Origin: Amphimedon queenslandica
Lineage: Eukaryota; Porifera; Demospongiae; Haplosclerida; Niphatidae
Assembly: GCF_000090795.2 (NCBI RefSeq)
Contig: NW_003546286.1
Coordinates: 98,541-162,540 of the forward strand
DNA length: 64,000 bases
Direction: 5' to 3'
Part shown: positions 10,913 to 24,100 of the stretch, piece after piece
How the letters are laid out: every line of letters begins with the position of its first letter
Numbering within the stretch: position 1 is the stretch's first letter
Program-made: the position numbers and the translations under genes
Notes under the pieces: generated by a model
What the model saw: only the letters and a program-made list of their open reading frames with translations
The model's database searches: none
What the model was told of the DNA's origin: nothing

Positions 10913-13309
10913 ATGTCTTACATGGTCAGACACAGCAAACTCAACGACTCCACCAGCTTGGATCATCTATGCTCTGAGAATTCCTTCTGCCACGAGTTCT
11001 ATGACGCCATAGAGCAGGCTCATTATCCCAACGAAGCACTCGTGGTGAGGAGGAACAGCGCCGACAGCGTGGAGACTAGCAGCACCTCAAGCACCAGCAG
11101 CAACTGCTTTGTGCAGTCCACACTCATTCTATTACCAGTCAAAGACCAAAAGTCATCACTATGGAAGAGAACCAAAGCTGCATTTGGTTACACTCCACCC
11201 AAATATCAGATCCTATTTCTCCAAGAGCAAGAAGACAAGCCCACCATTTCATACACCCTCTATGGTGGGGACGATGCATCTGAAGCAATGATTGCATTTG
11301 ACCAGCTCAATGCAACGATTGCTCCGTTGATGAGAGATGGTTCAGTGTTGCTCAATGAGGCAATCTTACGTGAGATTGTATTGCCAAAGCCTCTACAACC
11401 TGCAGACATCTCCTTTCGTCTTGTCGAAGTCATGGAAGCTGATCCAAGGGCTCACCCAGAATGGCATAAACTCCTTCAGGTCTTGCTCCACAATGCATGC
11501 TCCAGGCAAAACAAGAACGAGATAAAGCTCCTCTTGAATAAAGGAGGGAACTTAGACCAGGAGGACAACGATGGAAATACACCGATACACACGGCTGCCT
11601 TCTCCTCCTCGAAAGAAGGAATGGATTGGCTCCTCTCTATAGCAGCTCCATCAATCCCAGTCGGTCACATTATAGAACGACGCAACTCTGAGGGACTCTC
11701 CCCAATCGATATAGCCAAGGGCTCGCACAACAATGGAGCAATCCGTGCACTGATGATGAAGCAGGCCGTGCCACAAGCAACAAAACTCGATCTCTTTGAT
11801 GAAGTGACTGAACTCCACGAGGCAGTCGACGACGACAACAGCAACCAGATATGGCAGTACTGCAGCAAGGTTGGTCTCACTTCGGTTCATGTCCGCGGGC
11901 GAAGAAAAGCTGTGAGCATGAAAAGGGCTCCTCTCCTCAAAAAGCAACAAACCGTTGATGTACCAATGTCAAGTGGCTCCACTCCCCTCATAGTGGCAAT
12001 AGAAAAGCAATACATCAAGAGCACTTTACTCCTACTGCTAGGAGGAGCAGACCCAGACCAGCATCACCCAGGCACTGGTAACACACCACTCCACTTTGCC
12101 ATCACCGAAGGGAATCTGGTAATCGTAAAGATGCTGCTTGTTTTTGGAGCCGATCCCACGCTATGCAACGAAGATGGAATCACTCCACTACAGCTATCAA
12201 AAGACCTTGATAAAGATGGGAGCAAGGTTAAGATCACGCAAGTTCTTGAAGAAATGGCAATGCTGCAGGAGAAGACTTGGAATTATTTCATTAGCAATCA
12301 CGAAGTCCCAGAAACAAGGAAAGAAAAGGAGACATATCTCCTTGCTATGGACGGAGGAGGGATAAGATCCTTTAACATATGCCAAGCTTTCCTTGCAATA
12401 GAGGACAGGATGAAACAGCTCGACCCTCACTGCCCCTCTTTCTTCTCCTATTTCGATTATGTGGCTGGAACAAGTGCTGGAGCCATCGTTGCACTGATCT
12501 CCACATACACAGACGCACAGACCTCAGTCAGTCGTGCGCTCACCTACAAGATAGTCACCGACGTGTTTTCAAAACCAAAGTCCGAGAGAGGGAAGCTAAT
12601 GGACAAGTACCTCCAAGAGATGCTCGGAGAGGACACGAGAATGAGCCACCCTATCGACCAGAGGCTCATAATAACAACGACCCTAGCTAACGTGAGCCCC
12701 AGCAAACTCCATCTCATGACCAACTACGGCGACGAAAGAGACGGACAAGCTGGACCCTCGGAGAGAAAAGTCTGGGAAGCTGCCAAAGCTACGAGTGCAG
12801 CTCCGTACTTCTTCCCGACATTCCAAGGTAAATTTCTTGATGGGGGTCTAATGGCGAACAACCCAACACTGGATGCAATGGTCGAGATACAGGACCAGGC
12901 GGAGAAGGAAGGGAAGGATGTTAAAATGGGCCTTGTTCTCTCTCTAGGTACTGGATATGCACCTTCAAAATCAGTCGACAATATTGAGGTCTTCATGCCT
13001 GGATTGAGCTTCAAGACCATTTCCTCAATGAAAGAGACACTCTCAGGAATACAAAGCCTCCTCGACCTGTTCATAACTCAAGTCACACAATCCGATGGAC
13101 AGGAGGTCCAAAGAGCAAAGACCTGGTGCAAGTCTCTCAAGACTCCATATTTCCGACTTTCTCCTCCACTAACGGAAGAGATTGATCCGCTTAGTTTCGA
13201 CGATGAGGCCATTGTTAACATGCTCTATGAGGACAAGAAGTACCTGCTCAATCAGCCTCAAGTCATTGACTCTATAGCAAAATGTCTCCTTAGTAAAAAC
13301 ATGGACTAG
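10913..13309 (+). CDS. Ankyrin-repeat patatin-like phospholipase A2 (iPLA2/PLA2G6-like), single exon, 798 aa
   Basis: Calcium-independent phospholipase A2, hydrolysing phospholipid acyl chains with a Ser/Asp dyad. The N-terminal half carries ankyrin-type repeats (DNDGNTPIHTAAFSSSKEG around residue 220; GSTPLIVAIEKQ, GNTPLHFAITEGNLVIVK and DGITPLQLSKD around 357-430). The patatin domain follows: oxyanion motif DGGGIRSF at 480-487, nucleophile elbow GTSAG with Ser521, and catalytic Asp643 in LDGGLMANNP. Length is close to the 750-800 residues usual for animal iPLA2-beta. Unlike every neighbour it has no intron across 2.4 kb. It is GC-richer than its surroundings and its frame is fully open with intact motifs, so it looks functional rather than a decayed retrocopy. 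A TATA box lies upstream and ATTAAA downstream. Confidence 0.93.
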   Translation: MSYMVRHSKLNDSTSLDHLCSENSFCHEFYDAIEQAHYPNEALVVRRNSADSVETSSTSSTSSNCFVQSTLILLPVKDQKSSLWKRTKAAFGYTPPKYQILFLQEQEDKPTISYTLYGGDDASEAMIAFDQLNATIAPLMRDGSVLLNEAILREIVLPKPLQPADISFRLVEVMEADPRAHPEWHKLLQVLLHNACSRQNKNEIKLLLNKGGNLDQEDNDGNTPIHTAAFSSSKEGMDWLLSIAAPSIPVGHIIERRNSEGLSPIDIAKGSHNNGAIRALMMKQAVPQATKLDLFDEVTELHEAVDDDNSNQIWQYCSKVGLTSVHVRGRRKAVSMKRAPLLKKQQTVDVPMSSGSTPLIVAIEKQYIKSTLLLLLGGADPDQHHPGTGNTPLHFAITEGNLVIVKMLLVFGADPTLCNEDGITPLQLSKDLDKDGSKVKITQVLEEMAMLQEKTWNYFISNHEVPETRKEKETYLLAMDGGGIRSFNICQAFLAIEDRMKQLDPHCPSFFSYFDYVAGTSAGAIVALISTYTDAQTSVSRALTYKIVTDVFSKPKSERGKLMDKYLQEMLGEDTRMSHPIDQRLIITTTLANVSPSKLHLMTNYGDERDGQAGPSERKVWEAAKATSAAPYFFPTFQGKFLDGGLMANNPTLDAMVEIQDQAEKEGKDVKMGLVLSLGTGYAPSKSVDNIEVFMPGLSFKTISSMKETLSGIQSLLDLFITQVTQSDGQEVQRAKTWCKSLKTPYFRLSPPLTEEIDPLSFDDEAIVNMLYEDKKYLLNQPQVIDSIAKCLLSKNMD

Positions 13310-13915
13310 CAGTAGTAGTAGTAGCTAATGCATTCACACACTCATCTCTCTCTACATGCTACAACAATGATCATTGTAAATCACGTCATGTATATTTTTA
13401 TTCATATTTTTAATAATTGTTATTTTTGCAATTAAAGTCATTATATAGTTACAGTTCTCCTACACATCTTCAAACAATGTCTCATTAGTAGAGGAGACAA
13501 GAGTGCGCATTCACACGAGCTATGGTCTAAATCAATTACCATACATCAGGTTGTAATGACATGCTCAAACAACTAATCAAATCAAGCACTTGTATATGGA
13601 CATGCTGGAGGCACCCCCACATAATAAACTGTATGGATAAGGACATGCAGTGCCAATGTACAATGTAGCCTAAAAAGGTTAGACAAACTTGCATTTAATA
13701 GCATGCACTTGTGTGGCTCTAGCATACTATTCACACAGCCCATCAAATATCATAAATCCAAGGTATGTCCATTCACAAATGACAATACCTCATCTGGTGA
13801 AGCAAATAAATCAATCTATCCTTTAACATGAAATCATGCACATTGATAGCTGCATATGTATTAGGTATAGATCTATGCATGTATTCAGTATTATTATTAT
13901 TAGTGTTTAAATTAA
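13310..13915. other. Convergent spacer between iPLA2 and TSR1, with iPLA2 poly(A) signal
   Basis: Contains ATTAAA at 13431-13436, about 120 bp after the iPLA2 stop and preceded by a T-rich stretch, a likely polyadenylation signal. The rest is A+T-rich with no coding exon recognised. Confidence 0.55.
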
Positions 13916-16900
13916 TTATAATAACATTTCGTCGTCGTCCTCTTCTTCTTCTCTTGTGCTCTCGTCAAGCCTCCAGCCGCTGGGAGGTGGTCCAATCTCA
14001 GGAGAGTAAGACCAGCGAGGGAACACTCTCTTGTAGAGACACATTAGGACCGTGTCATGAGCCTTTAGCGGCTTATCAAAGACACACTTCATGTGACCAT
14101 GAGTACCTGTAAAGCACAGACTGATGGAATGATTATACACAGGGTCAGTCAGTTCACTGACCTAATGGCTCCTTGATATGTCCCCTGAGTCCTAGCTTTG
14201 TTTTCAATTCAACAGGTTTAAACCACATGATGTCATCTATCAATAATAGAAATGACTTATGATTATGCCCATACAAAATTTTCTTGAAAATGAGGTATGC
14301 TTATGGCTGGACAATATGTAACACCGTGCATTACTGAAGAACAATTCCTTATAGTACTCCACTATTGAAGGTAGCAATGTCATGAAAGCATTCACTACAC
14401 ATAAAAGTGAGTAAAGTACACTAGTTATGTCACGTCATATCATATAAGCGCCATTAATCTACCCAAAACAGAGTACGTGTGGTCCGTATACATGTATTAA
14501 CATATCGTAGTACATGTACATGTACATTCGGCCGGCCGGCTCATAATAATGAACCGATTGTTAGATCTCTTATATCATGAAAACGACATGTCTGGTAACT
14601 ATAGAGACTGAGGGGTTTTGTAAAAACAGGAAAAATGATCATTTGCCAAATCAGTCTATTTCTTACATCATGACAGTAAATATACAGATAAAACAACAAA
14701 TCCATCCTTTATCTTAAAATTATGATAACTGTAACCAGGTAACCAGTGAAGGAGTCTCTGAAGCTTTACAATATAAAAATCACTCCTCCTATTGATATTC
14801 CTTTGATTGCTGAAATACATGTAATCAGTCCAAGAGTGTCTCCCACGCATAATTTACATACAGTGCTAGTGTGGCACACATAGTGGACCCTCTAGCTATT
14901 GCTATACTATAACCAATCAAGCTATCATAATAAAATTAACAGCAACCTGGGGAATAACATTAACAACAAAAGAGCAACTCAAGCCTCAAAAAAATATTTA
15001 TCATACAGTGTTAGTATATGCAAATGTGCATTATTAGTATATGCAAATGTGCATTATTAGTATATTAACTGTGCATTATTAGTATACTAACTGTGCATTA
15101 TTAGTATACTCGATTAGTATATTACATGCACACAAACCTCTGTTGTAGAACATGTATCTAATGACGGCCGACCGCTTGAATATTTTAAAAGGGTGACCAC
15201 TGAGTATGATCTTCTTACAAATAATTCTATCAGGATTAACACTATAAACTGAACCAGTGGCTACCAACACCCTAGAACCATCTGAAGAGAGAGGAGAAGT
15301 AGAGTAGGGAGGAATAGAAACTTAAATGACAAATACAATAGTGTGAATGCAATGTACATTTAGAGAAACAACAAATCAAAAAAAATCAGCAAACCTTCCA
15401 ATTGCTTGAATGCCAATACTTTAGTCGGAGGATATGATATTGGTGCATAGACTGTTGCCACAGACACACAATCCTTACGAAAAAATCTCTCACTCTGTGA
15501 ATAGGAAAGGAAATGACATTAGGGCCAGATCAGTCTCCATCCCATATTAACACAAAGAGAATAAAGTGACATAAGTAACTCCCACTTGTTGACAGATAAA
15601 GAGCTCAAAATGATAATAATTCTCACTGCATGAAAGCCAGTTATGCTTTAATGTGTGCTCTACAATAAGGTCATAGTTGATAGTTTATGCTCGAGTAGCA
15701 AACCCATTGGAATATGATAACTATGCCCTGATTGCATTTTTATCAATTGAGAGTCAAGAGGGCATATCACTGTCACGAGAATTGCATAATTACATGTAGA
15801 CTTATGTACTATTATTATTATTATTCTTTTACAACAAGCAGTTTTATTGAAATAATTTCAGCAATTATAATGACTTACATGATAGTAAGTACTCTATTAC
15901 TCCGATACAATAAATAGTATTTACGTATCCTTATAGTTATGTAGAGTGCTGAATTAGTACTATTTCTACTATTCATTTTACTGTCTTCATTCATTGACTC
16001 ATCGTTCATCAAACTGATCAAGCAGCAATGCACCAAAAACAAACACAATGGATCAAAATGGAAACTTTTGCTTAATACACATATACATGCATAACCTACA
16101 CACACAAGCATATAAAGAAATAGAAATAGCAAATAGCAGACAAGGAGGAAGAGGAAGAAGCAGGCATGAATATGTAACAGACATAAAATATTAATCCCAT
16201 GGATTAGATCAGGACAGGACATGAACACTCATTTTCTTCAATAGTTTTACCATTGACTGAACTAATTGGCTCTGAAATCATTCCCAGTGTCTAGACAAAG
16301 CAGAAACAGCTGGACACCATAACAGCAAAGGATAATTACAAATATTTCGAATACGCAAGATTATTTTCTATTCACTATTGATAGCTTGATAGCAAGTGAC
16401 TATACATATGTGTTTTTTAAAACCATTCCTACATGACTAATATCATTTAATGCTTCACAGTGCAGGGATTTGCTACGTGTATGCCATCCTATTTCGATTA
16501 CACGTGTTAGTTATTCCTAACACTTTAATGCTCAACTGTCACAACACATAAAAGCTTGAGTAATAATACTATTACACCACAACCACACACATTCTCACTA
16601 CCGTATAAGCGATTTTTTTCGAAGGAATTATATTTCGCAAAATCTACTAAAATTCCAATTCACAGATTTTAATTTCGTAAATTCTACCACGTGTGCCATG
16701 CTGGTACCGTACTAAATTGATTTTCGAGGATTTTATTTTTGCAAATCAGGAAGGAATTCGTGAGATTTGCTAAACTTGCAACCCTTGAAAAAACCACTTA
16801 TACGGCATTATATTCTACCTTGTGCTTGTCAGCTAGCGTGTGCTGCGAATATATTGGGGAAGCTGTAAATCTTCTCAAACCACAGTGAAATATCAATTCA

Positions 16901-18161
16901 TCCTAACACATAGTAAATCTCATTATAATAAAATACAGTATTAAAGTGTTTATAATAGAACATCAAAAAAAATCACCTATAAATAATCAACAACAATAAT
17001 ACATACTGACCTTAGAGCGAATGGGGCTAGTGTAGTTCGGTGTTCGTTTCAAAACAAAATTAATGACAGACATCTAAAAAATAATAATAAATGTGTATAT
17101 GTAACGAGACTATGACTCATTAACAGGTTAACCTTATTTTCATGGGGCAGTAAGCCGTGGACAACAAGTGGGATGCTCTTTAATTGGAAACATTCAACGA
17201 CCCTCCTCGGTACATTGGCTATGTAGAGTGTAAGATAATTCCCAGACTAGAGACAGAGAGACAGGAAAAGGAGAGGAGGAGAGCAAAGGAGAGAGGAGGA
17301 AAGACGGGGTCAGAGACAGAATTAATTAATGATATCAAGATCGAACAGAAATTAAACAAACATTGACTGGCTAAGATTATAGGACATACACTAACATCAG
17401 ACAAGACACATCAGTTTACTACTTTTATTATATAATAACATTAGTTTATTGCTATGTACTATGTACTTGCGCATTGGTGCAATAGTAATAATCCAATTAA
17501 TGATAAAGTGATGCAATGTGACATGTCTAATTAGCCATTGAAATGATAAGAGGAGGTAGAGTTAGTCTAGTCCGGATATCATTAAACTAATATGATGCTC
17601 AATGACAAGGACATACTACAAATGCATACCAGTTATCATGCACAGGCGGTAGCTGTAGTTCCGTGTGCACATTGAATAACTCATTACATGTGATAGAAGA
17701 TTTATAGTTTTGTGTGCAAACTTAGCTTTTGTAATAAATGGGTAGTGTAATAGTGTTGTACATGTATATCGATTATCCACTCTTGATGTACATGTACAGA
17801 CCAATGTGACACGCTATAATAAGATATTAGTAATTTAGTGTTAGGATCAGTGCTTTGTAGTACAGTCTTGATACGATACATGTACATGTAGCATTAAATA
17901 ATGAGTGTATATGTACTACTGACTGATATTCCATCTTCATCATTGGTCTTTGAAGAAAGGACTTTCTTTTTTGTACTCTTAAAGTTTGAGAACTGGAATA
18001 TCCTACCAACCAACAGAAATGAAGTCAATAAAATTACAATCACATTCATCTATAGTATACCTAGCATAATCAAGGGGAAGGTTCTCTTTAGGGTCCCATG
18101 GTGAGTTACGGAAACTCCTCAAGCCTCTATACCTATACACACACACACACAGTGATATAAA

Positions 18162-18193
<32 letters not shown>

Positions 18194-21100
18194 TATACAC
18201 ACAGTGATATACTGTATAGCAGGAAATTTTAGAGGGAGTTAAATTTGGCGAATTACTAAATTTTGGTGATAGGCGGACTTTAATTTGGCAAATTTGTGGC
18301 CACATGCCATTGAGGATGTGTATAATGGCTCAAAATGGAGGATTTTTATTTTGGCAAATGGCTATCAAAATGCAAAATTTGCAAAATTTAACAACCTCCA
18401 AAATTTCCTTCTATATGGTAATGGGGCCATATTGGATTGACCACATGCACTCACTTTGCAAATCTGACTCTAGCTGAGACGTCACGAGGCGTGTCAACTT
18501 CATCAGGAAACAACTGGTCCATCCTCTCAGCTTGAATAATATCTAACCTGACCAGAGAGAGAGAGGGAGAAGAGTTAACACATATAAAATTATAATGAAG
18601 AAAAGAAACAAAACAGAAATAGTGAGTGCTAGTTCTTACTGCTTCCGGTCATCCTCCATATTATAAAGAGCATCATAGTGATCAGGATCAACCTACAGGT
18701 ACAATGTATATTAGCAAAAAAATAATAAAACAACAACTTTTAAAATTTGTAAAGAATCCAATTTTGATCAGAATCAGCTCAAACTTTCTATGCAACATAA
18801 GTACACGTATATGCATTTAAAAAAATTAATAAATAAAAAAGAAAAATTCTCCCTTCTTAAATTTTGGCAAAATTTGGCCTCATTTTTGAGCAACTAAAAA
18901 AGCTCATAAAAATCCATTTTGTATTCGAATCAACTTAAAACTTCATGAACATCATAAAAATTATGTCAATATGTATCAAAAGGAAATCCGTGACAAGCAA
19001 AAACCCATTAGTTCCATTGTCACAAAATCTGTGACAAGCAAAAACCCATTAGTTCCATTGTCACGAAATCCGTGACAAGCAAAAACCCATTTGTTCCATT
19101 GTCACAAAATCCGTGACAAGCAAAAACCCATTAGTTCCATTGTCACAAAATCCGTGACAAGCAAAAACCCATTAGTTCCATTGTCACAAAATCCATGACA
19201 AGCAAAAACCCATTAGTTCCATTGTCACGAAATCCGTGACAAGCAAAAACCCATTAGTTCCATTGTCACAAAATCCGTGACAAGCAAAAACCCATTAGTT
19301 CCATTGTCACAAAATCCGTGACAAGCAAAAACCCATTAGTTCCATTGTCATGAAACCCGTGACAAGCAAAACATACACATGTACGTGTACATGTACATGT
19401 AAAGCTTACATTATCATCAGTGTCCATATCGGTATGTCCCTATGAAAGACAAAGAAAGCACATTCCATCAATTACAGTGAGCAATTATAATTAAGCCACA
19501 TACATTTATACTGGCAATAATAATACTACTTTATTTACATCGTACAAGTTAAATATCATATTTCTTAAAAATTGACGTCACGATACGTGTGCATGATCTA
19601 GCCAGTCTCGATTACGTACTAGACACCGCAATTTCCAAGCTAGTTTTATAATAATAAAATTCCAGAGAAATGTGTATAGAATAATCCCAAGACAGGAACT
19701 CCTTTACGTAGACACATACACTCTATATAATATCTCATAATTATGACATCATCCTTTGATGCGGTCGGGTTTATATTTTTTGTATACAGGCCTAGCTGTT
19801 TAGTATGATATATAATACACATATACACTGTACTGCCAAAAATACACTTGGCACTGTACCCACTGTCTATACTCCCAATTACTTGGAGTCTATCATTAGA
19901 TCATTAATAACGATACCCCTCAATAAATGAGAATGATTGATACAGAGGAACAGCCTGTCTATACACAAATTATCATAATTCAGTGTAGACTCTCAGGTGG
20001 TATGAATGTTGATACTATTGGAGCTTAAGTGAGTGTGACTGTCTGTCTCACTCTGAATGATAATAAGCTGTATGTATGTAAACAACAAATTTTTAATCTT
20101 GAGATTTAGACGTCTGGTCCAACTAAATTCCAAGTATTATTGTTGTTATTATTATTGCAATTTTACAAGGCGTGTGAATATTGTCTAAACCCAAGACAAC
20201 CCCTAGACCTGTCTTCATGTTAATTAAGCTATAGACACACACCGACACATAATGATGCTAATAATATTATTATAATTGCAATTATTATTGCTCATCGTCC
20301 CCATAACTCAATTACCTACCCCTACTCAGGGCCCACTGCAGTATAAAACAATTATTGTTAATTTGATATTGGGAGAGAAAATGAACATTCTAAAAGTGCA
20401 AATTGTATAAACCGTGGAGTCACTGATTAGAATTGAACTTTCAGTGTCAATATTATCATAATGATGCTACTGTGCTATTGCTTACAAAGCTCCCAGTATC
20501 ACAGTCATCATCTTCACTATCTTCATAATACTCTTCTTCACTCTCTCCCTCCTCCTCCTCCTCCTCCCCCTGTCTCTCTCCTTCGTCCAGTATCCAACTA
20601 GCTTGATACTCGGACGTTCCTTTTGGTAACATCCTCTTCTCCTTTCTTTTACTCCGAGCTCTTAACTGAGCTACACAAATAATACAAGAGAAAGAGAGAG
20701 GGATGCATCATAGAACATGTAGCATATTTACATTACACCATTAAATGTTCTTAGCTTAACTAAGCTATGCCATCTCAGTTGTTCCAAATATAATATAATT
20801 ATTAACTTGAGGGTACTTTGTCAAAAATTGCCAGCAAAGAACTTTTGATTTTTCATATTTTTCCTGATACACAACATGTTCTTGTGTTGTATACAAAAAT
20901 TTGGGCTGATTTTGTTCAAAATTGAACTTTTAAAAGTTGATCCAAAAGCCATGCACTGTACTGTAGTGCTAATAAAAAATGCTGTTTAGCTCACTCACGT
21001 GTAGCTTGCTTTGCAAAAAACCATTTACAGTGTAGTGTGAATGGGGTTTATAATGTAATATATATCATGATGTAGCCACACATCAAAGGATTAGCAGGAC

Positions 21101-24100
21101 TTGTATATTCCATACACACACTGCAGTGCCCCATACATGCACTGTGGCTTTGTGCTTGTGTAAACTGACCGCCCACAGTACATACTTGTTGAATGTGTGG
21201 CTCCACCCTAACATATATCATTTATAACACACCGTCTCGTGCTATATGGCTTTTATCATAGATATTATAGACTACGTAACCGGGATTGGAAACTGATGAC
21301 GTCACGTGTACAGACTGTGTGATTATTAATGCATGAAATTGCATGAATTTGCATCAAAATGGTGAAAATCATGAAGAATTGTTATGTTTGATGAGCCGTA
21401 TTAACAATATACTGTGATGTAGCTGGTTCTAAGTAGCTTAATCGCATAAAGAAAATACCAGAGATCACGATGGTACCTTTCTCTTCGTGTCTCTATGCTT
21501 AGTTCGCTCGGGAGAGGTACAACAGATCGGCCGCTTTTTGGCATTATTTTGGTGGATTTCTGCTCTCAGTAATATGGCAGGCAGAACTAACCAGTCTATT
21601 CTCATGTAGCATGGCCTTGTGCATAGTTTTAATCATAAAATGAAACTGGGGTAGCTAAAGCTTGTTTGCAGGAGGGAGAATAAGACATTATCTCTTGTCA
21701 CGGGGAGCGCACTTGCTTTAAACACCTGTTTTTACACAGCTAACACATTTTATTTTTGTATCAAAGAAAAATATAAACATGTGCGTATATTATAAGAGCT
21801 CAAGTACAGGTGAAATAGCTTGTGGGACTTCACTAGAGACCATTCTTTCCAGCCATGTCAGGCATTTTCGTCCGCCTCTCACTGTCACAGAGACTGTACC
21901 TGAATAGTTATATTGATTTGAATGGGATCACGTGATCTGTTTCCAATCCCGGTTACGTAGTCTATAATATCTATGCTTTTATAAGGACCTCGCCCTCGGG
22001 CTCCGCCCTCAGGCTCGGTCCTTATAAAAGCCATATAGCACTCGCCGGTGTGTTATAAATATTACATATAAAAATTGATCCATACCTTCTTTCAGTTCTT
22101 CTTCTAAAGGCCATGTCTGCTCTCCTTCCATTGGGTCAGGAACAACCTCTGACATTAAAGATACCTATACCAACCAATAAACACACACTGAACTGATACC
22201 AACACATTAATATTGAAATACAATTCAATGCAATTGACTATAATTATACTCACAAAATAGCACATACATGTAATTATATAAAAATTTGGGAGCTCTAAAT
22301 TATTAATATTGAGTTACTTGCTTAGCTGGGTCAGCCACTGCTAGTACTTTAATGCCACCATCAACCATAGAGACACACTGATCATCATCCTAAGGAGAAG
22401 GAGGAGGTGAGAGATCAAGAGGAAGAATATAAAGAAACGATAATAAGGATGAAGAAACAGGCAAAGGATGATTATGATCAATAGCTATAAGAATATACAG
22501 GTATATATACAAATATTTTTAAAGTTAGAGTATTTCAGGCATGATCTTACAGTTATCATGGCATTGTCATTGTGTGGCACCGTCTTTAGCTTCTTTGACA
22601 ATGGACAAGGATCAGGGGGAGCCTCAATCTAAAAAGGAAAAGTTGAATCAGAAAAATTATCATTGTCATTTTTGGCAAAATTTGGCCAAATACACTATAG
22701 TATTAAAGGATCTCTGACCTGATTTTTGAGTAACTTTGAAAATTCGTAAAAAAAATCCAATTTTGATCATAATCAGCTCAAACTTTCTACACAACATAAG
22801 TACATGTATATGCATCAGAAAACATTATAAAAATGGAGAATTCTCTCCTAGTCATTTTTGGCGAAATTTCGCCAAGTACCCTGTACTATTGTGCCCAATT
22901 TTTGAGTAACTTTAAAAATTTGTAAAAAAATTAATTTTAATTGGAATCAGCTCAAACTTGCTACACAACATAAGAACATGTATATGTATCAGAAAAGATT
23001 ATAAAAATGGAGATTTCTCTCCTAGTCATTTTTGGCGAAAATTGGCCAAGTACCCTGTACTATAGTACAGGGATTGTGGCCTGATTTTTGAGTAACTTTA
23101 ATTTAATTGGAATCAGCTTAAAATTTCTTGAACAACATAAGAACATGTATGTTCCTAAAACATGAATACTACTACCAAATGCATGCTATACAAGTACCTG
23201 TAGAACACATATTAGTACATGGATTAGCGTACATACTTTTATCAACTGATAATCACCAAATCCAGTGATATGAACCAACTGATTAACTGAGAGATCCTTC
23301 CCACGTAAGTAGCCAGACACACTCAATACACCAGTAGCATCATCATGATCATCGTAACACTAAAATTGAAATTCAACAATTATTATTATTAAAATAGTTT
23401 TTGCCATAATTGGAGGTGAGAGTTCAAAGAAGCTAATTTGTATGACTTCTATATGTCACACACTTAATTACCACTAAGAAACTCAAGAGCATACAAACTT
23501 GTAGTTACTCTACTGTAAATCCACCACAACTATTTTAATAGCTCTCTCTCTCTCTCTCTCCCCCCCCCTTGCTCTCTCTCTCTCTCCCCCCTCGCTCTCT
23601 CTCTCTCTCCCTCCCCCTCTCTCTCTCTCCCTCTCTTTCTTTTTTCTACCTCAGTAGATTCTGAAAAACTCCACGAGTCGGCAAGTAGGTGTGGTCTTGC
23701 ATCACGTACAAAAACTGGTCGTTGTTTTTGGCTCCCAATGAATCTCAATACATTACATGCATCCTAAAAAAGATTGGCAACATCCATATCAAATGATATG
23801 CCACAAACGTGTACAGTGTACCTGTTCTGAGTCAAGTCGATGTACTTTCTCCTTTGGAAAGCTTTGTATATACAAAAAGAAAAAAAGATAGGTTTTACTT
23901 CTTGTAATAAGAGATTGACAGAGTTAGCAATATTATTGCTGACTATAACAAAAATAATTCAATAAGAAGGTGGAATGATATTATTAAAATCCAATTGTGG
24001 TCACATAGTTTAATGACATGCACAAAGTACACACAAAACATTTAACTGGCTTCCCCCTAGTCCCTACAAAACTGGAAATGTGACAAAAAATACTAAAACA

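Noticed and set aside
11651-11950. Minus-strand frames within the iPLA2 coding region
   Set aside because: Shadows of a long GC-richer exon; the plus frame has all catalytic motifs.
16240-16290. Candidate extra TSR1 exon (reads [12 protein letters not shown] between CTAG and GTAAAA)
   Set aside because: It would be 40 nt and break the phase between exons 22 and 23, which already join directly in agreement with the family alignment.
18986-19375. Regular short repeat that could suggest a CRISPR array
   Set aside because: Units are head-to-tail without unique spacers and lie in a eukaryotic intron; it is a minisatellite.
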